Notes: generated by a model from the sequence alone, not told the origin. 64,000 nucleotides of DNA from Nesterenkonia sp. (GCF_029265375.1 NZ_JAJUJJ010000009.1:29023-93022); one strand, 5' to 3'. Shown: positions 42,491-50,997, counted from the first letter of the stretch. Numbers and translations: made by a program.

Positions 42491-43021
42491 TCAGAAGAGG
42501 TCTTTGTGCCGTGTGTAGTGCTCCACCGCTGGGTGCGCCGGTCCGGTGCCGTAGAGCCGCAGCACCTCGGCCAGCTGGGGGTGTGTCTCGGACAGCCGCT
42601 CAGCCGCGCTGCGCAGCTCCGCTCCGGAGGCCACTGCGCGCAGCAGATTGCGGATCCCGGCCACCACGGCAGCATCGGAGGCCTGTTCGGCCATCAGCTG
42701 CGTGGTCCGGCCCAAGGACCCCCGGGAGGTGCGGATCTGCTCCAGCCGCGCTGGGATCTCCTCCGGCTCCACCTGTCCGGCGACATGCTGCTCGACCAGG
42801 TCATTGAGCTGATGCACGCGGCTGAGCACCGCAGGATTGCCGATCTTGATGCGCTGGCCGCTGTTGAGCTGCGAAAGCATGGGGGCAGAGAGTCCCAGCA
42901 CCGAGGCCAGTGCCGCCTGGTTCAGCCCGAAGGCGAGCTTGATGCGGTCGAACGTCTCATTCAGCGGTTCTCCGTAGGCGGCGCGCTGGGCCTCCCGGTT
43001 GGCCTGGGTCGTCTCACTCAT
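42491..43021 (-). CDS. XRE-family DNA-binding regulator
   Basis: 176 residues from ATG 43021 (MSETTQANREAQRAAYGEP), with GGAG eight bases upstream; the longer GTG start at 43030 would overlap that site. The helix-turn-helix is ETFDRIKLAFGLNQAALASVLGLSAPMLSQLNSGQRIKIGNPAVLSRVHQL, and the remaining C-terminal half is helical (QLMAEQASDAAVVAGIRNLLRAV), suited to dimerisation or ligand sensing. It is divergent from the secreted protein genes at 43336 and 44760. Two palindromes lie in its own upstream region, so autoregulation together with control of those genes is the simplest model. Confidence 0.88.
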   Translation of the reverse strand: MSETTQANREAQRAAYGEPLNETFDRIKLAFGLNQAALASVLGLSAPMLSQLNSGQRIKIGNPAVLSRVHQLNDLVEQHVAGQVEPEEIPARLEQIRTSRGSLGRTTQLMAEQASDAAVVAGIRNLLRAVASGAELRSAAERLSETHPQLAEVLRLYGTGPAHPAVEHYTRHKDLF

Positions 43022-43033
43022 GCCCTGCACTCC

Positions 43034-43067
43034 TTTGCACCCGCGACCTGATATTTGCGTATGTGAA
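43034..43067 (-). promoter_or_regulatory. Two degenerate TTTGC-N4-GCAAA operators before the XRE gene
   Basis: TTTGC-ACCC-GCGAC at 43034-43047 and TTTGC-GTAT-GTGAA at 43054-43067 are imperfect copies of the palindrome found, more perfectly, before both secreted-protein genes. They lie within 50 bp upstream of the regulator's ATG and are 20 bp apart. The rest of the 305-bp gap, about 43,068-43,264, shows no gene or other convincing signal. Confidence 0.6.
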
Positions 43068-43264
43068 GTCTACGGGATGGGGTCGCCGGCTGCCACCGGC
43101 CCGCGATGCCTCCCGGCTGGACGGCATGCGGCTCGGTTCGCTGAATGGGCCGCCACGCATTACACCCGGTCAGGGCCATCTGGCTGACCAGGGACCCGGA
43201 AGGAGCCCGCACAGGCGCGCCGTCGGGCATACTAAGGCCAAGAGGGGCGAAGTGCGGGCCTCGC

Positions 43265-43305
43265 TTGACTTTGCAGATGCAACCCAATAGATTTGCACTC
43301 GCAAA
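43265..43305 (+). promoter_or_regulatory. Promoter with paired XRE operators, first secreted gene
   Basis: TTGACT (43265-43270), a 17-base spacer and TAGATT (43288-43293) form a good -35/-10 pair. TTTGC-AGAT-GCAAC (43270-43283) overlaps the -35 end, and the perfect palindrome TTTGC-ACTC-GCAAA (43292-43305) overlaps the -10 end. The site starts are 22 bp apart, two helical turns, so one regulator could occupy both and block polymerase. Confidence 0.7.
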
Positions 43306-43335
43306 GCCATTCATCGGCACCAGGAGCGGACAATC

Positions 43336-44694
43336 ATGGCCCAGCCCACCACTATCCAATCACCGGCACCTCACCGGGCACTGCGGCCCAGCGCGCGGCA
43401 GACCCTGGCAGCACTGGGACTCACCGCAGCACTGCTGGCCGCCCCGGCCGCGGCAGCATCAGCCTCCGCGCTGCAGGGCCAGACTGTGGAGCCCGGCAGC
43501 AACCAGGACGAGGCCCCCACTCTGCAGCCCGGCGCCAGCTATACAGGCACCTTCGGCGAAGAGACCGCCTACTACCGGGTGGCCCGCACCATGGAAGGTT
43601 CCACACTGCACATCGGCATCAGCAGCTTTGACCAATCCGGGGAGCACTACGACGACGCCACTCTGCGCCTGAGCACCCTCAGCGGGGAAAGCTGCGATGA
43701 CGACACCGTGGACTGGCACACCTCCACCGCCGCCAACCTTGTGCGCACCGCACAGGTGCGCGCTACCGCTCCGCACGATCCCGAGCACTGGCAGGCAGTG
43801 GAGGCCTGCGGCTCCGCCGAGGAGTTGCTGCTTGCCGTGGAGGCCAACGGCGAGGAGCTGATCGGCCAGGACTACGAGCTGGTGGTCGGCGAGGAGCCCG
43901 AGCCGCTCAACGTCGACGAGCTGCGCCAGGATCTCGACCCCGACCGCTGGGAGGACGGCCTGCAGTGGCAGCCGCTGGAGCGGGACCGCGACTCGGAGAA
44001 CACCATTGAGCCGGGCAGCTCCCTGCACAACGCTCCCCTGCTGGAGAAGGGCACCACCTATGACACCAGCATTGAACCGGGGCAGGTGCACATCTACCGC
44101 ATCGAGGCCGGGTGGAACGAGCAGATCCAGGCGCAGGCCTTCTTCCCTGAGCCCAGCAGCGAGCTCTCCGAGAGTCTGGGCAGCTGGACCGACGCCCACG
44201 TCGGCATCATCAGCCCCTACCGCGGTTCGGCCACCCCGGACAGCAGCGCCGCGCCCAGCGAGCAGAACCTCTCAAGCCGCATCGATGACACTCGGGCCAC
44301 CACGCTGACCGCGCAGACCTACCCGGTCACCTGGAGCGGGCGATACATGGACCGGCCCCATGCTGAGGCCCGGAACGCCTCCACCAGCGGGGAGCACTTC
44401 ATCATGGTGGCCGCCGAGCCGCTGGAGGACGATGAAGAAGGCTTCGCCATCCCCTACCGGCTCACAGCTGATACCTTTACCACTGCCGAGACCCCGGAGC
44501 CGATGTATGAGCAGGACATCCTGCAGCCGCCCTCGGGCGACTCGGGCTCCGCCGAGGCGGGCTCAGTGGATGCGGAGCAGACCGGAGGAATCTCGACGGC
44601 GGCGGGGATCGCACTGAGCCTCGGCGCTTTCGGCCTTCTGCTGATCGCCGCCGGCGGCCTGTTCCTGGTGCGGGTTATGCGCCGCACAGACTGA
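43336..44694 (+). CDS. Anchored secreted protein, paralogue of the VWA protein
   Basis: 452 residues. The signal peptide is ARQTLAALGLTAALLAAPAAAASA. The domain that follows starts LQGQTVEPGSNQDEAPTLQPGASYTGTFGEETAYYRVARTMEGSTLHIGI, and a second related segment begins at ENTIEPGSSLHNAPLLEKGTTYDTSIEPGQVHIYRIEAGWNEQIQAQAFFPEP. A Gly/Ser/Glu linker leads to a C-terminal membrane helix (GIALSLGAFGLLLIAAGGLFLV) with a short basic tail, so the mature protein should face the outside. The same two segments recur in the 44760 gene. No enzymatic motif is seen, and a beta-sandwich binding role is inferred. Confidence 0.8.
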   Translation: MAQPTTIQSPAPHRALRPSARQTLAALGLTAALLAAPAAAASASALQGQTVEPGSNQDEAPTLQPGASYTGTFGEETAYYRVARTMEGSTLHIGISSFDQSGEHYDDATLRLSTLSGESCDDDTVDWHTSTAANLVRTAQVRATAPHDPEHWQAVEACGSAEELLLAVEANGEELIGQDYELVVGEEPEPLNVDELRQDLDPDRWEDGLQWQPLERDRDSENTIEPGSSLHNAPLLEKGTTYDTSIEPGQVHIYRIEAGWNEQIQAQAFFPEPSSELSESLGSWTDAHVGIISPYRGSATPDSSAAPSEQNLSSRIDDTRATTLTAQTYPVTWSGRYMDRPHAEARNASTSGEHFIMVAAEPLEDDEEGFAIPYRLTADTFTTAETPEPMYEQDILQPPSGDSGSAEAGSVDAEQTGGISTAAGIALSLGAFGLLLIAAGGLFLVRVMRRTD

Positions 44695-44697
44695 CCC

Positions 44698-44738
44698 TTG
44701 ACTTTGCTTTCGCAACTTAGTAAATTTGCACCCGCAAA
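44698..44738 (+). promoter_or_regulatory. Promoter with paired XRE operators, VWA gene
   Basis: TTGACT (44698-44703), a 17-base spacer and TAAATT (44721-44726) mirror the promoter at 43265. TTTGC-TTTC-GCAAC (44703-44716) and the perfect TTTGC-ACCC-GCAAA (44725-44738) again start 22 bp apart. GAGGAG before the ATG at 44760 is the ribosome site. The sequence between palindromes differs from the first promoter, so the sites, not the whole block, are conserved. Confidence 0.7.
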
Positions 44739-44759
44739 TACACCTGTGAGGAGAAACTC

Positions 44760-47039
44760 ATGCAGCACCACCGCGATGACGAACCCTTGACCCGACGATC
44801 TGCCCTGCTGCCGGCCTCAGCCCGAACTCTGACCGGGCTGGGGCTCAGCGCCCTGATGGTGGGGGCCTTTGCGCCCTCTTCGCAGGCCTCGGTAGCAGTC
44901 ACCGCCCCGCACAGCGAGACGGTGCTGGCCTCGAGCTACTCGCCGGCCTCCGGCGAGGACGACCGCGACGAGGACGCCGAGGACCAGGATGAGGCCGCTG
45001 ACTCCGAGGAGGACAGCGGCGAGGACTCCGAGGCTCCCGAGATGGAGGACAGCGAGCTCGTCCTGGTCATGGACGCCTCCGGATCGATGAGCGCTCAAGA
45101 CGCCGGGGACACCACTCGCATCGAAGCAGCACGGCAGGCCCTGCACTCGGTGGTGGACTCCCTGGAGGATCACCAGCAGGTGGGCCTGCGGGTCTTCGCC
45201 GCCGAGGTCTCCGATGTCGACGCCCCCGAGGCCTGCGAGGACTCCGAGCTGGTGGTGGAAGTCGGCAGCGATAACCGCAGCGACCTGAGCGAAGCCATCG
45301 ATGCCTATGACGCCGTCGGCGGCCGAACTCCCCTGGCCTATGCCCTGGAGCAGGCGGCCGGGGACCTCAGCGAAGAAGGCAACCGCACCATCGTGCTGGT
45401 CTCCGACGGTGAGGAGAACTGCGCCCCGGACCCCTGCGAAGCTGCCGAGGCTATCGCCGAGCAGGGAATCGACGTCGCCATCCATACCGTGGGATTCCAG
45501 ATCGAAGACAGCGAGGCTGCTGAAGCCCGCGAACAGCTGCAGTGCATCGCCGAGGCCGGCGGCGGCGAATACCACGACGCCACTGATGCAGAGACCCTGA
45601 CCCATACGCTGGAGCGGCTCTCCTATCGGGCCTTCCAGCCCTTCAGCCTTCACGGGAAGGAGGTGGAGCCGGGCAGCAACCAGGACAACGCCCCGCCTCT
45701 GCAGCCCGGTGAGCAGTATGTGGGCACCTTCGAGTACGAGACCATGTACTACCGGGTGCCGCGCACCATGGAGAACTCCACCCTGCATGTGGGCCTGGCA
45801 ACCTACAACGACAGCGAAGAGCACTGGGATCAGGCCGAGATTGAGCTGCTGACCATGGGGGATAATCGCACCTGCGGCCGCAGCCGGGTGGACTGGTGGG
45901 GCTCCTCGGGAGCCAATCTGTTCCGCACCGCACAGGTGGCGGCCACCCCGTACTACGACTCCGAACACCTGGACGCAGGATGCGGCGAGGATGAGGAGCT
46001 GCTGCTGGCCATCCACTCCGGCGGCCGATACGGTGAGGGCGATGAGATCCTGGGCCAGCCTTTCGAGTTGGTGGTTGAGGAGGAGTCGGACCCGATCAAC
46101 GGGGAGGACTACTACAACGACTACGACAGCAATGGACTCCCTTGGGACGATGAGGACTTCGGCTGGATCGAGATGGAGCGTGACCGGGAGAACGACGACA
46201 CCATCTATGCCGGCTCCTCACTGAACAACGCCACACCGCTGGAGGCCGGGGAGACCTATGACACCGATATCCTCCCCGGCGAGGTGCAGGTCTACAGGCT
46301 CCCCGGGGACTGGAACGAGCAGATCCAGGTGGAGGCCTTCTTCCCCGAACCCGACAGCACACTGAGTGAGCACCTCTCCAGCAACTACACCAATGTGCAC
46401 GTCGACATTCTCAGCCCCTATCGCGGCTCCGCCACGGATAACCGATCCAGCAGCGGCTCCGAGATCGGCAGCGGGCGGGAACGGATCCACCCGCAGAATG
46501 CCACGACTCTTCACCGCTTCAGCCACCCCATCTGGTGGCCCAACCGCTACGACACCCTCAGCAGCGGTCCCTCCAGCGCCAGCATCGCCGGAGACTACTT
46601 CGTGGTGCTCAGTGCCGACCCGTCTGAGGACAATGTCAGCTTCGCCATGCCGTACCGACTGACGGTGGACTCCTTTGAGGTCCTGGATGCCGAGACTCCC
46701 GACTATCCGGACGAGGATGCCCTGGCAGCTGAGGAGCCGACCGCACCGCCGCAGGAGCAGGACAAGGAAGCCTCCGGCGACCAGGAGGACGATGAGGACG
46801 CTGCCGACCCTGCACAGAGCACGGAGCCGGATGACGGAACCGACGCCGAGGAGCAGGGCTCCGACCCGGATGAAGACGGGCAGGACGAGACCGGCGAGCC
46901 GGTCGCCGCTGAGCAGACCAGCGGTCTGGGATCCTCCACCGGCGTCCTGGTGGGACTGGGCGCCCTCGGCCTGCTGCTGCTGGCCGGCGGCGGACTGTTC
47001 CTGGGCTACCTGATGAAATCCAGCCGGCGCGATTCCTAG
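44760..47039 (+). CDS. Secreted, membrane-anchored VWA-domain protein
   Basis: 759 residues. A signal peptide (about 14-43, ending in SQAS), an acidic linker, then a von Willebrand A domain at about 100-290: MIDAS Asp-x-Ser-x-Ser in VLVMDASGSMS, the Thr in GGRTPLAYALEQAAGDL, and the Asp in TIVLVSDGEENC, with Cys pairs (DAPEACED; CAPDPC). The rest repeats the fold of the preceding protein (KEVEPGSNQDNAPPLQPGEQYVGTFEYETMYYRVPRTMENSTLHVGL). The terminal helix SSTGVLVGLGALGLLLLAGGGLFLGYLM anchors it. VWA domains of this kind bind a metal-dependent protein ligand at the surface. Its TAG stop shares a CTAG with the convergent kinase gene. Confidence 0.88.
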   Translation: MQHHRDDEPLTRRSALLPASARTLTGLGLSALMVGAFAPSSQASVAVTAPHSETVLASSYSPASGEDDRDEDAEDQDEAADSEEDSGEDSEAPEMEDSELVLVMDASGSMSAQDAGDTTRIEAARQALHSVVDSLEDHQQVGLRVFAAEVSDVDAPEACEDSELVVEVGSDNRSDLSEAIDAYDAVGGRTPLAYALEQAAGDLSEEGNRTIVLVSDGEENCAPDPCEAAEAIAEQGIDVAIHTVGFQIEDSEAAEAREQLQCIAEAGGGEYHDATDAETLTHTLERLSYRAFQPFSLHGKEVEPGSNQDNAPPLQPGEQYVGTFEYETMYYRVPRTMENSTLHVGLATYNDSEEHWDQAEIELLTMGDNRTCGRSRVDWWGSSGANLFRTAQVAATPYYDSEHLDAGCGEDEELLLAIHSGGRYGEGDEILGQPFELVVEEESDPINGEDYYNDYDSNGLPWDDEDFGWIEMERDRENDDTIYAGSSLNNATPLEAGETYDTDILPGEVQVYRLPGDWNEQIQVEAFFPEPDSTLSEHLSSNYTNVHVDILSPYRGSATDNRSSSGSEIGSGRERIHPQNATTLHRFSHPIWWPNRYDTLSSGPSSASIAGDYFVVLSADPSEDNVSFAMPYRLTVDSFEVLDAETPDYPDEDALAAEEPTAPPQEQDKEASGDQEDDEDAADPAQSTEPDDGTDAEEQGSDPDEDGQDETGEPVAAEQTSGLGSSTGVLVGLGALGLLLLAGGGLFLGYLMKSSRRDS

Positions 47040-48349
47040 CCCAGCGCCAGGTAGAGGGTGACGGCGAGGAACACCACGCCCGTCCCTATCAGAATCATCG
47101 CGATCGCCACGCCCTGTCCCCTGCGGGACGGGGCGTGGCCGTCTGCAGCCCGCGGCGCTGAGCGGGGGTTCGCAGCCTGGCCGGGAGGCGGCTGCGCAGA
47201 AGCGTGCTGCGGTTCGGTCTGCGGGGCAGACAGGGGCGGGACCGGCTGCGCCTGGGGGCGCGGGGCAGGCGTACCCGGGTGCTGAGCGACTGCGGCGGTC
47301 GGCTCGGGTCGGTGCTGCAGCAGCTCGGTCCGGTCGGTCGCCCCTGGCCGCTCGGCGCGTTCGGATCCGGTCTGGGCGCCGGCAGCAGGCTGGTGCTGCG
47401 GCCTCGGGGTCGGCGGCCCGGAGCCCGCGGGCACCGTTGAGGCTGTGGGGCGTCCGGGAGCGTGGGCTGCGGCTGGGCCGTCGGGCCCCCACCCCTCAGG
47501 AAGTTCAGGTATGTGGTCGAAGATCTCCACCTCACCGAGCACCGCCTCCGGTCCCTGGGAGTTCAGCAGGCCGGTCGCGCGCAGCTGCTTCCGGGCCGCC
47601 TCCGCGCTGGCGCAGCGTTCGGCGATCGCCGCGTGGCCCAGGTCCGCCACAACAGCGGCCAGCTCTGGGGGCACCGGTTCGCTGGGCTGGGCGGCAGAGA
47701 GCTGCTGCCGCACATCGGCGTCGGCCTCCGGAGTGAGCCCGGTTAGCATCTCCAGGGCGCACATGCCTGCCGCATACAGATCCGCGCGTGCATCGGGCTG
47801 CCAGCCCTGGTTCAGGCACTCCGGAGCCACATATCCGGGGGTGCCCATGGAAAAGGGCCCCTGAGTCAGCCGCGGAGCGTCGTCCCCGGCGGCGATGCCG
47901 AAGTCCCCCAGCCACAGCTGCGGATAGTTGCGTCCGGTGGCATCCAGCAGCAGATTGGCCGGCTTGACGTCACGGTGCACTATGCCTTCGGCATGGATGG
48001 CCTCCAACGCGGCCAGCAGCTGATCCAGCAGCACGGCACTCAGCCGCGCCGGCAGCGGACCGAAATCGTTGACCAGTGTGGCCACTGACCCGCCGCGGAC
48101 TATCGGCATGGTGAACAGTACCTTATCGTCCTCACCGGCCCAGCCGGTGGGAGCCAGCACATGGGGGTGGTCCAGGCGGAAGGACTGCTCGCGCATGAAC
48201 CGCAGCAGTGAGGCCGCATCCACCTGGCGGAGCACTTTGGCCGCACAGTAGCGGCCATGTTTGAAGTCCCAGACGCGCCAGACCACGCCGGCGCCGCCCT
48301 CCCCCAGGGGATCCACCAGCTCGTACCGTCCCGCGAATACGTCACCCAC
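47036..48349 (-). CDS. Membrane-anchored Ser/Thr protein kinase
   Basis: 437 residues from a GTG. The kinase domain is about 1-265: glycine loop GEGGAGVVWRV, the ATP Lys in CAAKVLRQV, catalytic HRDVKPANLLL, GDFGIA, and GTPGYVAPECL with D-x-x-A-x-G in DARADLYAAGMCALEMLTG. A long Pro/Gln/Ala linker (about 270-405) follows, then a basic segment and one C-terminal helix GVAIAMILIGTGVVFLAVTLYLALG with nothing beyond it. So it has no extracellular sensor and must get its signal from partners or the linker. It converges on the VWA gene with overlapping stops; a possible 32-codon membrane peptide lies just upstream. Confidence 0.92.
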   Translation of the reverse strand: MGDVFAGRYELVDPLGEGGAGVVWRVWDFKHGRYCAAKVLRQVDAASLLRFMREQSFRLDHPHVLAPTGWAGEDDKVLFTMPIVRGGSVATLVNDFGPLPARLSAVLLDQLLAALEAIHAEGIVHRDVKPANLLLDATGRNYPQLWLGDFGIAAGDDAPRLTQGPFSMGTPGYVAPECLNQGWQPDARADLYAAGMCALEMLTGLTPEADADVRQQLSAAQPSEPVPPELAAVVADLGHAAIAERCASAEAARKQLRATGLLNSQGPEAVLGEVEIFDHIPELPEGWGPDGPAAAHAPGRPTASTVPAGSGPPTPRPQHQPAAGAQTGSERAERPGATDRTELLQHRPEPTAAVAQHPGTPAPRPQAQPVPPLSAPQTEPQHASAQPPPGQAANPRSAPRAADGHAPSRRGQGVAIAMILIGTGVVFLAVTLYLALG

Positions 48350-48380
48350 TGGGCTTTACCCTATACGCCCGGAGGCGAAC

Positions 48381-48479
48381 TCAGGCTCCCATCGGGCCCA
48401 GCAGGCTGAAACCGACCCCGGCGAAGAGCAGGACGATCAGCAGGATGGCTACGGCACGTGTGACTGGAGAGATTCTCAC
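48381..48479 (-). CDS. Possible 32-residue single-helix membrane peptide
   Basis: Too short for the ORF track. GTG 48479 opens a frame encoding MRISPVTRAVAILLIVLLFAGVGFSLLGPMGA: a short basic N-terminus and one hydrophobic helix. It ends 31 bp before the kinase start on the same strand. No good ribosome site is visible, which is the main doubt. If real it could be a small partner of the membrane-anchored kinase. Confidence 0.4.
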   Translation of the reverse strand: MRISPVTRAVAILLIVLLFAGVGFSLLGPMGA

Positions 48480-48539
48480 AGCCGCCCAGGCTACCTGCGG
48501 ATCGCAGCCTCGGCCGATTCCATGGTGAGATAGATACCT

Positions 48540-48986
48540 ATGGCGCATCTGCTCGGGGCCGAGGGGCTCTCCATCACCTACGGCACACGCACTGTCCTGG
48601 ACAATGTCACCCTCGGCGTGGACGCCGGCGATCGAATCGGCTTCGTGGGACGCAACGGTGACGGCAAGTCCACGCTGATGCGGCTGCTGGCAGGCCGAGC
48701 CGAGCCTGACTCAGGCCGGGTCACCTGGCGCGGCGGGGTCTCGGTGGGGTTCCTCGACCAGCAGGACATCCTGGACCATCAGCTGAGCCTGCGCGAGGCC
48801 GTGGTGGGCGGAGCCGCTGACCACGAATGGGCCTCCCAGCCGTGGATGCGCGACGTCGCCCAGGGCCTGCTGGGCGGCCTGGACTGGGAGCAGCCGGTCG
48901 GTGAGCTCTCCGGCGGGCAGCGGCGGCGCGTCGCCCTGGCGCGGCTGCTGATGGGCCAGCATGAGGTGATCATGCTCGATGAACCC
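48540..48986 (+). pseudogene. 5' fragment of a chromosomal ABC-F ATPase gene
   Basis: The first 149 codons are a normal ABC-F start: LLGAEGLSITYGTRTVLDNV, Walker A FVGRNGDGKSTLM, signature GELSGGQRRRVALARLLMG, Walker B HEVIMLDEP. After MLDEP, where TNHLD is expected, the sequence changes abruptly to RNSMGCTFRTPRF, and the remaining ~400 residues of an ABC-F protein are missing. The hybrid frame continues to TGA at 49131-49133, overlapping the ATG of the second ABC-F gene as TGATG. The rest of the original gene is not found in the window. Confidence 0.85.
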
Positions 48987-49132
48987 AGGAATTCGATGGG
49001 TTGTACTTTCCGGACGCCTCGATTCTACCGTCGTGGTGGGCAGACGTCATGCTCCGGTGCTCGGCATCGGGCTCGTGTGGGGCGTGCCTGCGCACCGGGT
49101 CTCGCTACGCCGATCGGGAAGGTGGGGTGCTG

Positions 49133-50935
49133 ATGGCTACGCCTCTTCTGGGCGCCGAAGGGCTCCGGCTGGAGTATCCGACGCGGGTGGTGTTCGATTC
49201 GCTCTCGGTCGGGGTCGAGGAAGGCGACCGGATCGGGATCGTCGGCCGTAATGGCGACGGCAAGTCGAGTCTGCTCGGGATGCTCTCCGGGCGGATCGAG
49301 CCGCAGGCGGGTCGGGTGACGCGGCGCGGTGGGGTGCGCATGGGCGTACTGGACCAGAGCGACGACCTCGACCCCGAGGCCACGGTGGGGCATTCGATCG
49401 TCGGCGATGCGCCGGAGCACGAGTGGGCCGGCGACTCGCGCATCCGAGACGTGATCGGCGGACTCGTCTCGGACATCCCGTGGGATGCCGTGGTCGGTCG
49501 GCTCAGCGGTGGACAACGCCGGCGCGTGGCGCTCGCCGCGTTGCTGGTCGGTGACTACGAACTCATCGCTCTGGACGAGCCGACGAACCATCTTGATGTG
49601 GAGGGCATCGCCTGGCTTGCCGAGCACATGAAGAAGCGCTGGCCGAAAGGCTCTGGTGGGCTGCTGGTCATCACGCACGATCGCTGGTTCCTTGATGAGG
49701 TCTGCACCGAGACCTGGGAAGTGCACGACGGCACCGTCGAGCCGTTCGAGGGCGGCTATGCCGCGTATGTGTTGCAGCGGGTCGAGCGTGACCGGATCAA
49801 CGCCGCTACCGAGCAGAAGCGGCAGAATCTGATGCGCAAGGAACTGGCCTGGCTGCGGCGAGGAGCTCCGGCGCGTACGTCGAAGCCGAAGTTCCGCATC
49901 GACGCGGCCAATGCGCTGATCGCTGATGTGCCGCCGGTACGTAATCCCATCGAGCTGCAGCGGGTCGCGGTGGCACGGCAAGGCAAGCAGGTCGTGGACC
50001 TCGAAGACGTGAGCGTGAGCTTCGGGGACCGGAAGGTCCTTGATGACGTGACATGGCGGATCGCCCCCGGCGAGCGCACCGGCATTCTCGGGGCGAACGG
50101 GGCTGGGAAGTCGACGCTGCTGGGATTGATCTGCGGCACTCTCGAACCGACCGAGGGGCGGGTCAAGCGCGGCAAGACGGTGCAGGTCGGCATCCTCGAT
50201 CAGCAGTTCTCCCAACTCGCCGACATCGGCGGTGACCGGGTGCGCGAGGTACTGGCCCGCACCAAGACGACGTTCACCATCGACGGCAAAGACCTCACTC
50301 CGGCGCAGCTGCTGGAACGGCTGGGTTTCGCCCGCGAGCATCTCTCGGCGCGAGTCGATGACCTCTCCGGCGGGCAGAAGCGCCGATTGCAGCTGCTAAT
50401 GCTGTTGCTGAGCGAACCGAATCTCCTTGCCCTAGACGAGCCGACGAATGACGTTGATGCTGACATGCTTGCGGCGTTGGAGGATCTACTGGACTCCTGG
50501 CCGGGAACGTTGATCGTGGTCTCCCACGACCGCTACCTGCTGGAGCGCGTCACCGACCAGCAGTACGCCATCCTCGATGGCAAGCTGCGGCACGTCCCGG
50601 GAGGGGTGGATGAGTATCTGCAGTTGCGCAACGAGCAGGAGCATCAGGCCATCACCCCTTCTCCGATGAGCGCCCAGAACACCAACGAGAAGACCACGTT
50701 GTCCTCGGAGTTGTCCGGCGCCCAACGTCGGGCTGTGCAGAAGGAGATCGGCGCGATCGAACGCCGCATGGACAAGCTGACAGGAACCATCAAGGGCATC
50801 CATCAGCGTCTGGCAGAGCACGATCAAAGCGACTACGAGGGCCTCCAGCGTCACACCGATGAGCTCCGCGACGCAGAGGGCGAGATCACCCGGCTCGAAG
50901 AACGTTGGCTGGAACTGTCCGAATCGATCGCCTGA
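49133..50935 (+). CDS. ABC-F family ATPase, island copy
   Basis: 600 residues from ATG 49133 (GGTGGGG upstream); the longer ORF from 49001 adds an unrelated leader. It has two ATPase domains without membrane helices: VGRNGDGKSSLLG, SGGQRRRVALAALLVGDYELIALDEPTNHLDVEG, then a linker (RRGAPARTSKPKFRIDAANAL) and GANGAGKSTLLGLI, SGGQKRRLQLLMLLLSEPNLLALDEPTNDVD, with a coiled-coil C-terminal tail. ABC-F proteins act on the ribosome, as translation factors or by antibiotic protection; which applies here cannot be read. It probably replaces the chromosomal copy that the island broke, and its start overlaps the hybrid frame's stop. Confidence 0.92.
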   Translation: MATPLLGAEGLRLEYPTRVVFDSLSVGVEEGDRIGIVGRNGDGKSSLLGMLSGRIEPQAGRVTRRGGVRMGVLDQSDDLDPEATVGHSIVGDAPEHEWAGDSRIRDVIGGLVSDIPWDAVVGRLSGGQRRRVALAALLVGDYELIALDEPTNHLDVEGIAWLAEHMKKRWPKGSGGLLVITHDRWFLDEVCTETWEVHDGTVEPFEGGYAAYVLQRVERDRINAATEQKRQNLMRKELAWLRRGAPARTSKPKFRIDAANALIADVPPVRNPIELQRVAVARQGKQVVDLEDVSVSFGDRKVLDDVTWRIAPGERTGILGANGAGKSTLLGLICGTLEPTEGRVKRGKTVQVGILDQQFSQLADIGGDRVREVLARTKTTFTIDGKDLTPAQLLERLGFAREHLSARVDDLSGGQKRRLQLLMLLLSEPNLLALDEPTNDVDADMLAALEDLLDSWPGTLIVVSHDRYLLERVTDQQYAILDGKLRHVPGGVDEYLQLRNEQEHQAITPSPMSAQNTNEKTTLSSELSGAQRRAVQKEIGAIERRMDKLTGTIKGIHQRLAEHDQSDYEGLQRHTDELRDAEGEITRLEERWLELSESIA

Positions 50936-50960
50936 CACGGAAGGCTCCCGCTGAGACAGC

Positions 50961-50997
50961 AGTTCGCGCCTGCCGGTACCGAGGGCAGGCGCGAACT
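50961..50997 (+). terminator. Strong hairpin after the island ABC-F gene
   Basis: AGTTCGCGCCTGCC, a 9-base loop and GGCAGGCGCGAACT make a perfect 14-bp stem, 26 bases after the ABC-F stop. No T-run follows. The next genes are on the minus strand, so it may serve both directions. Confidence 0.7.
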
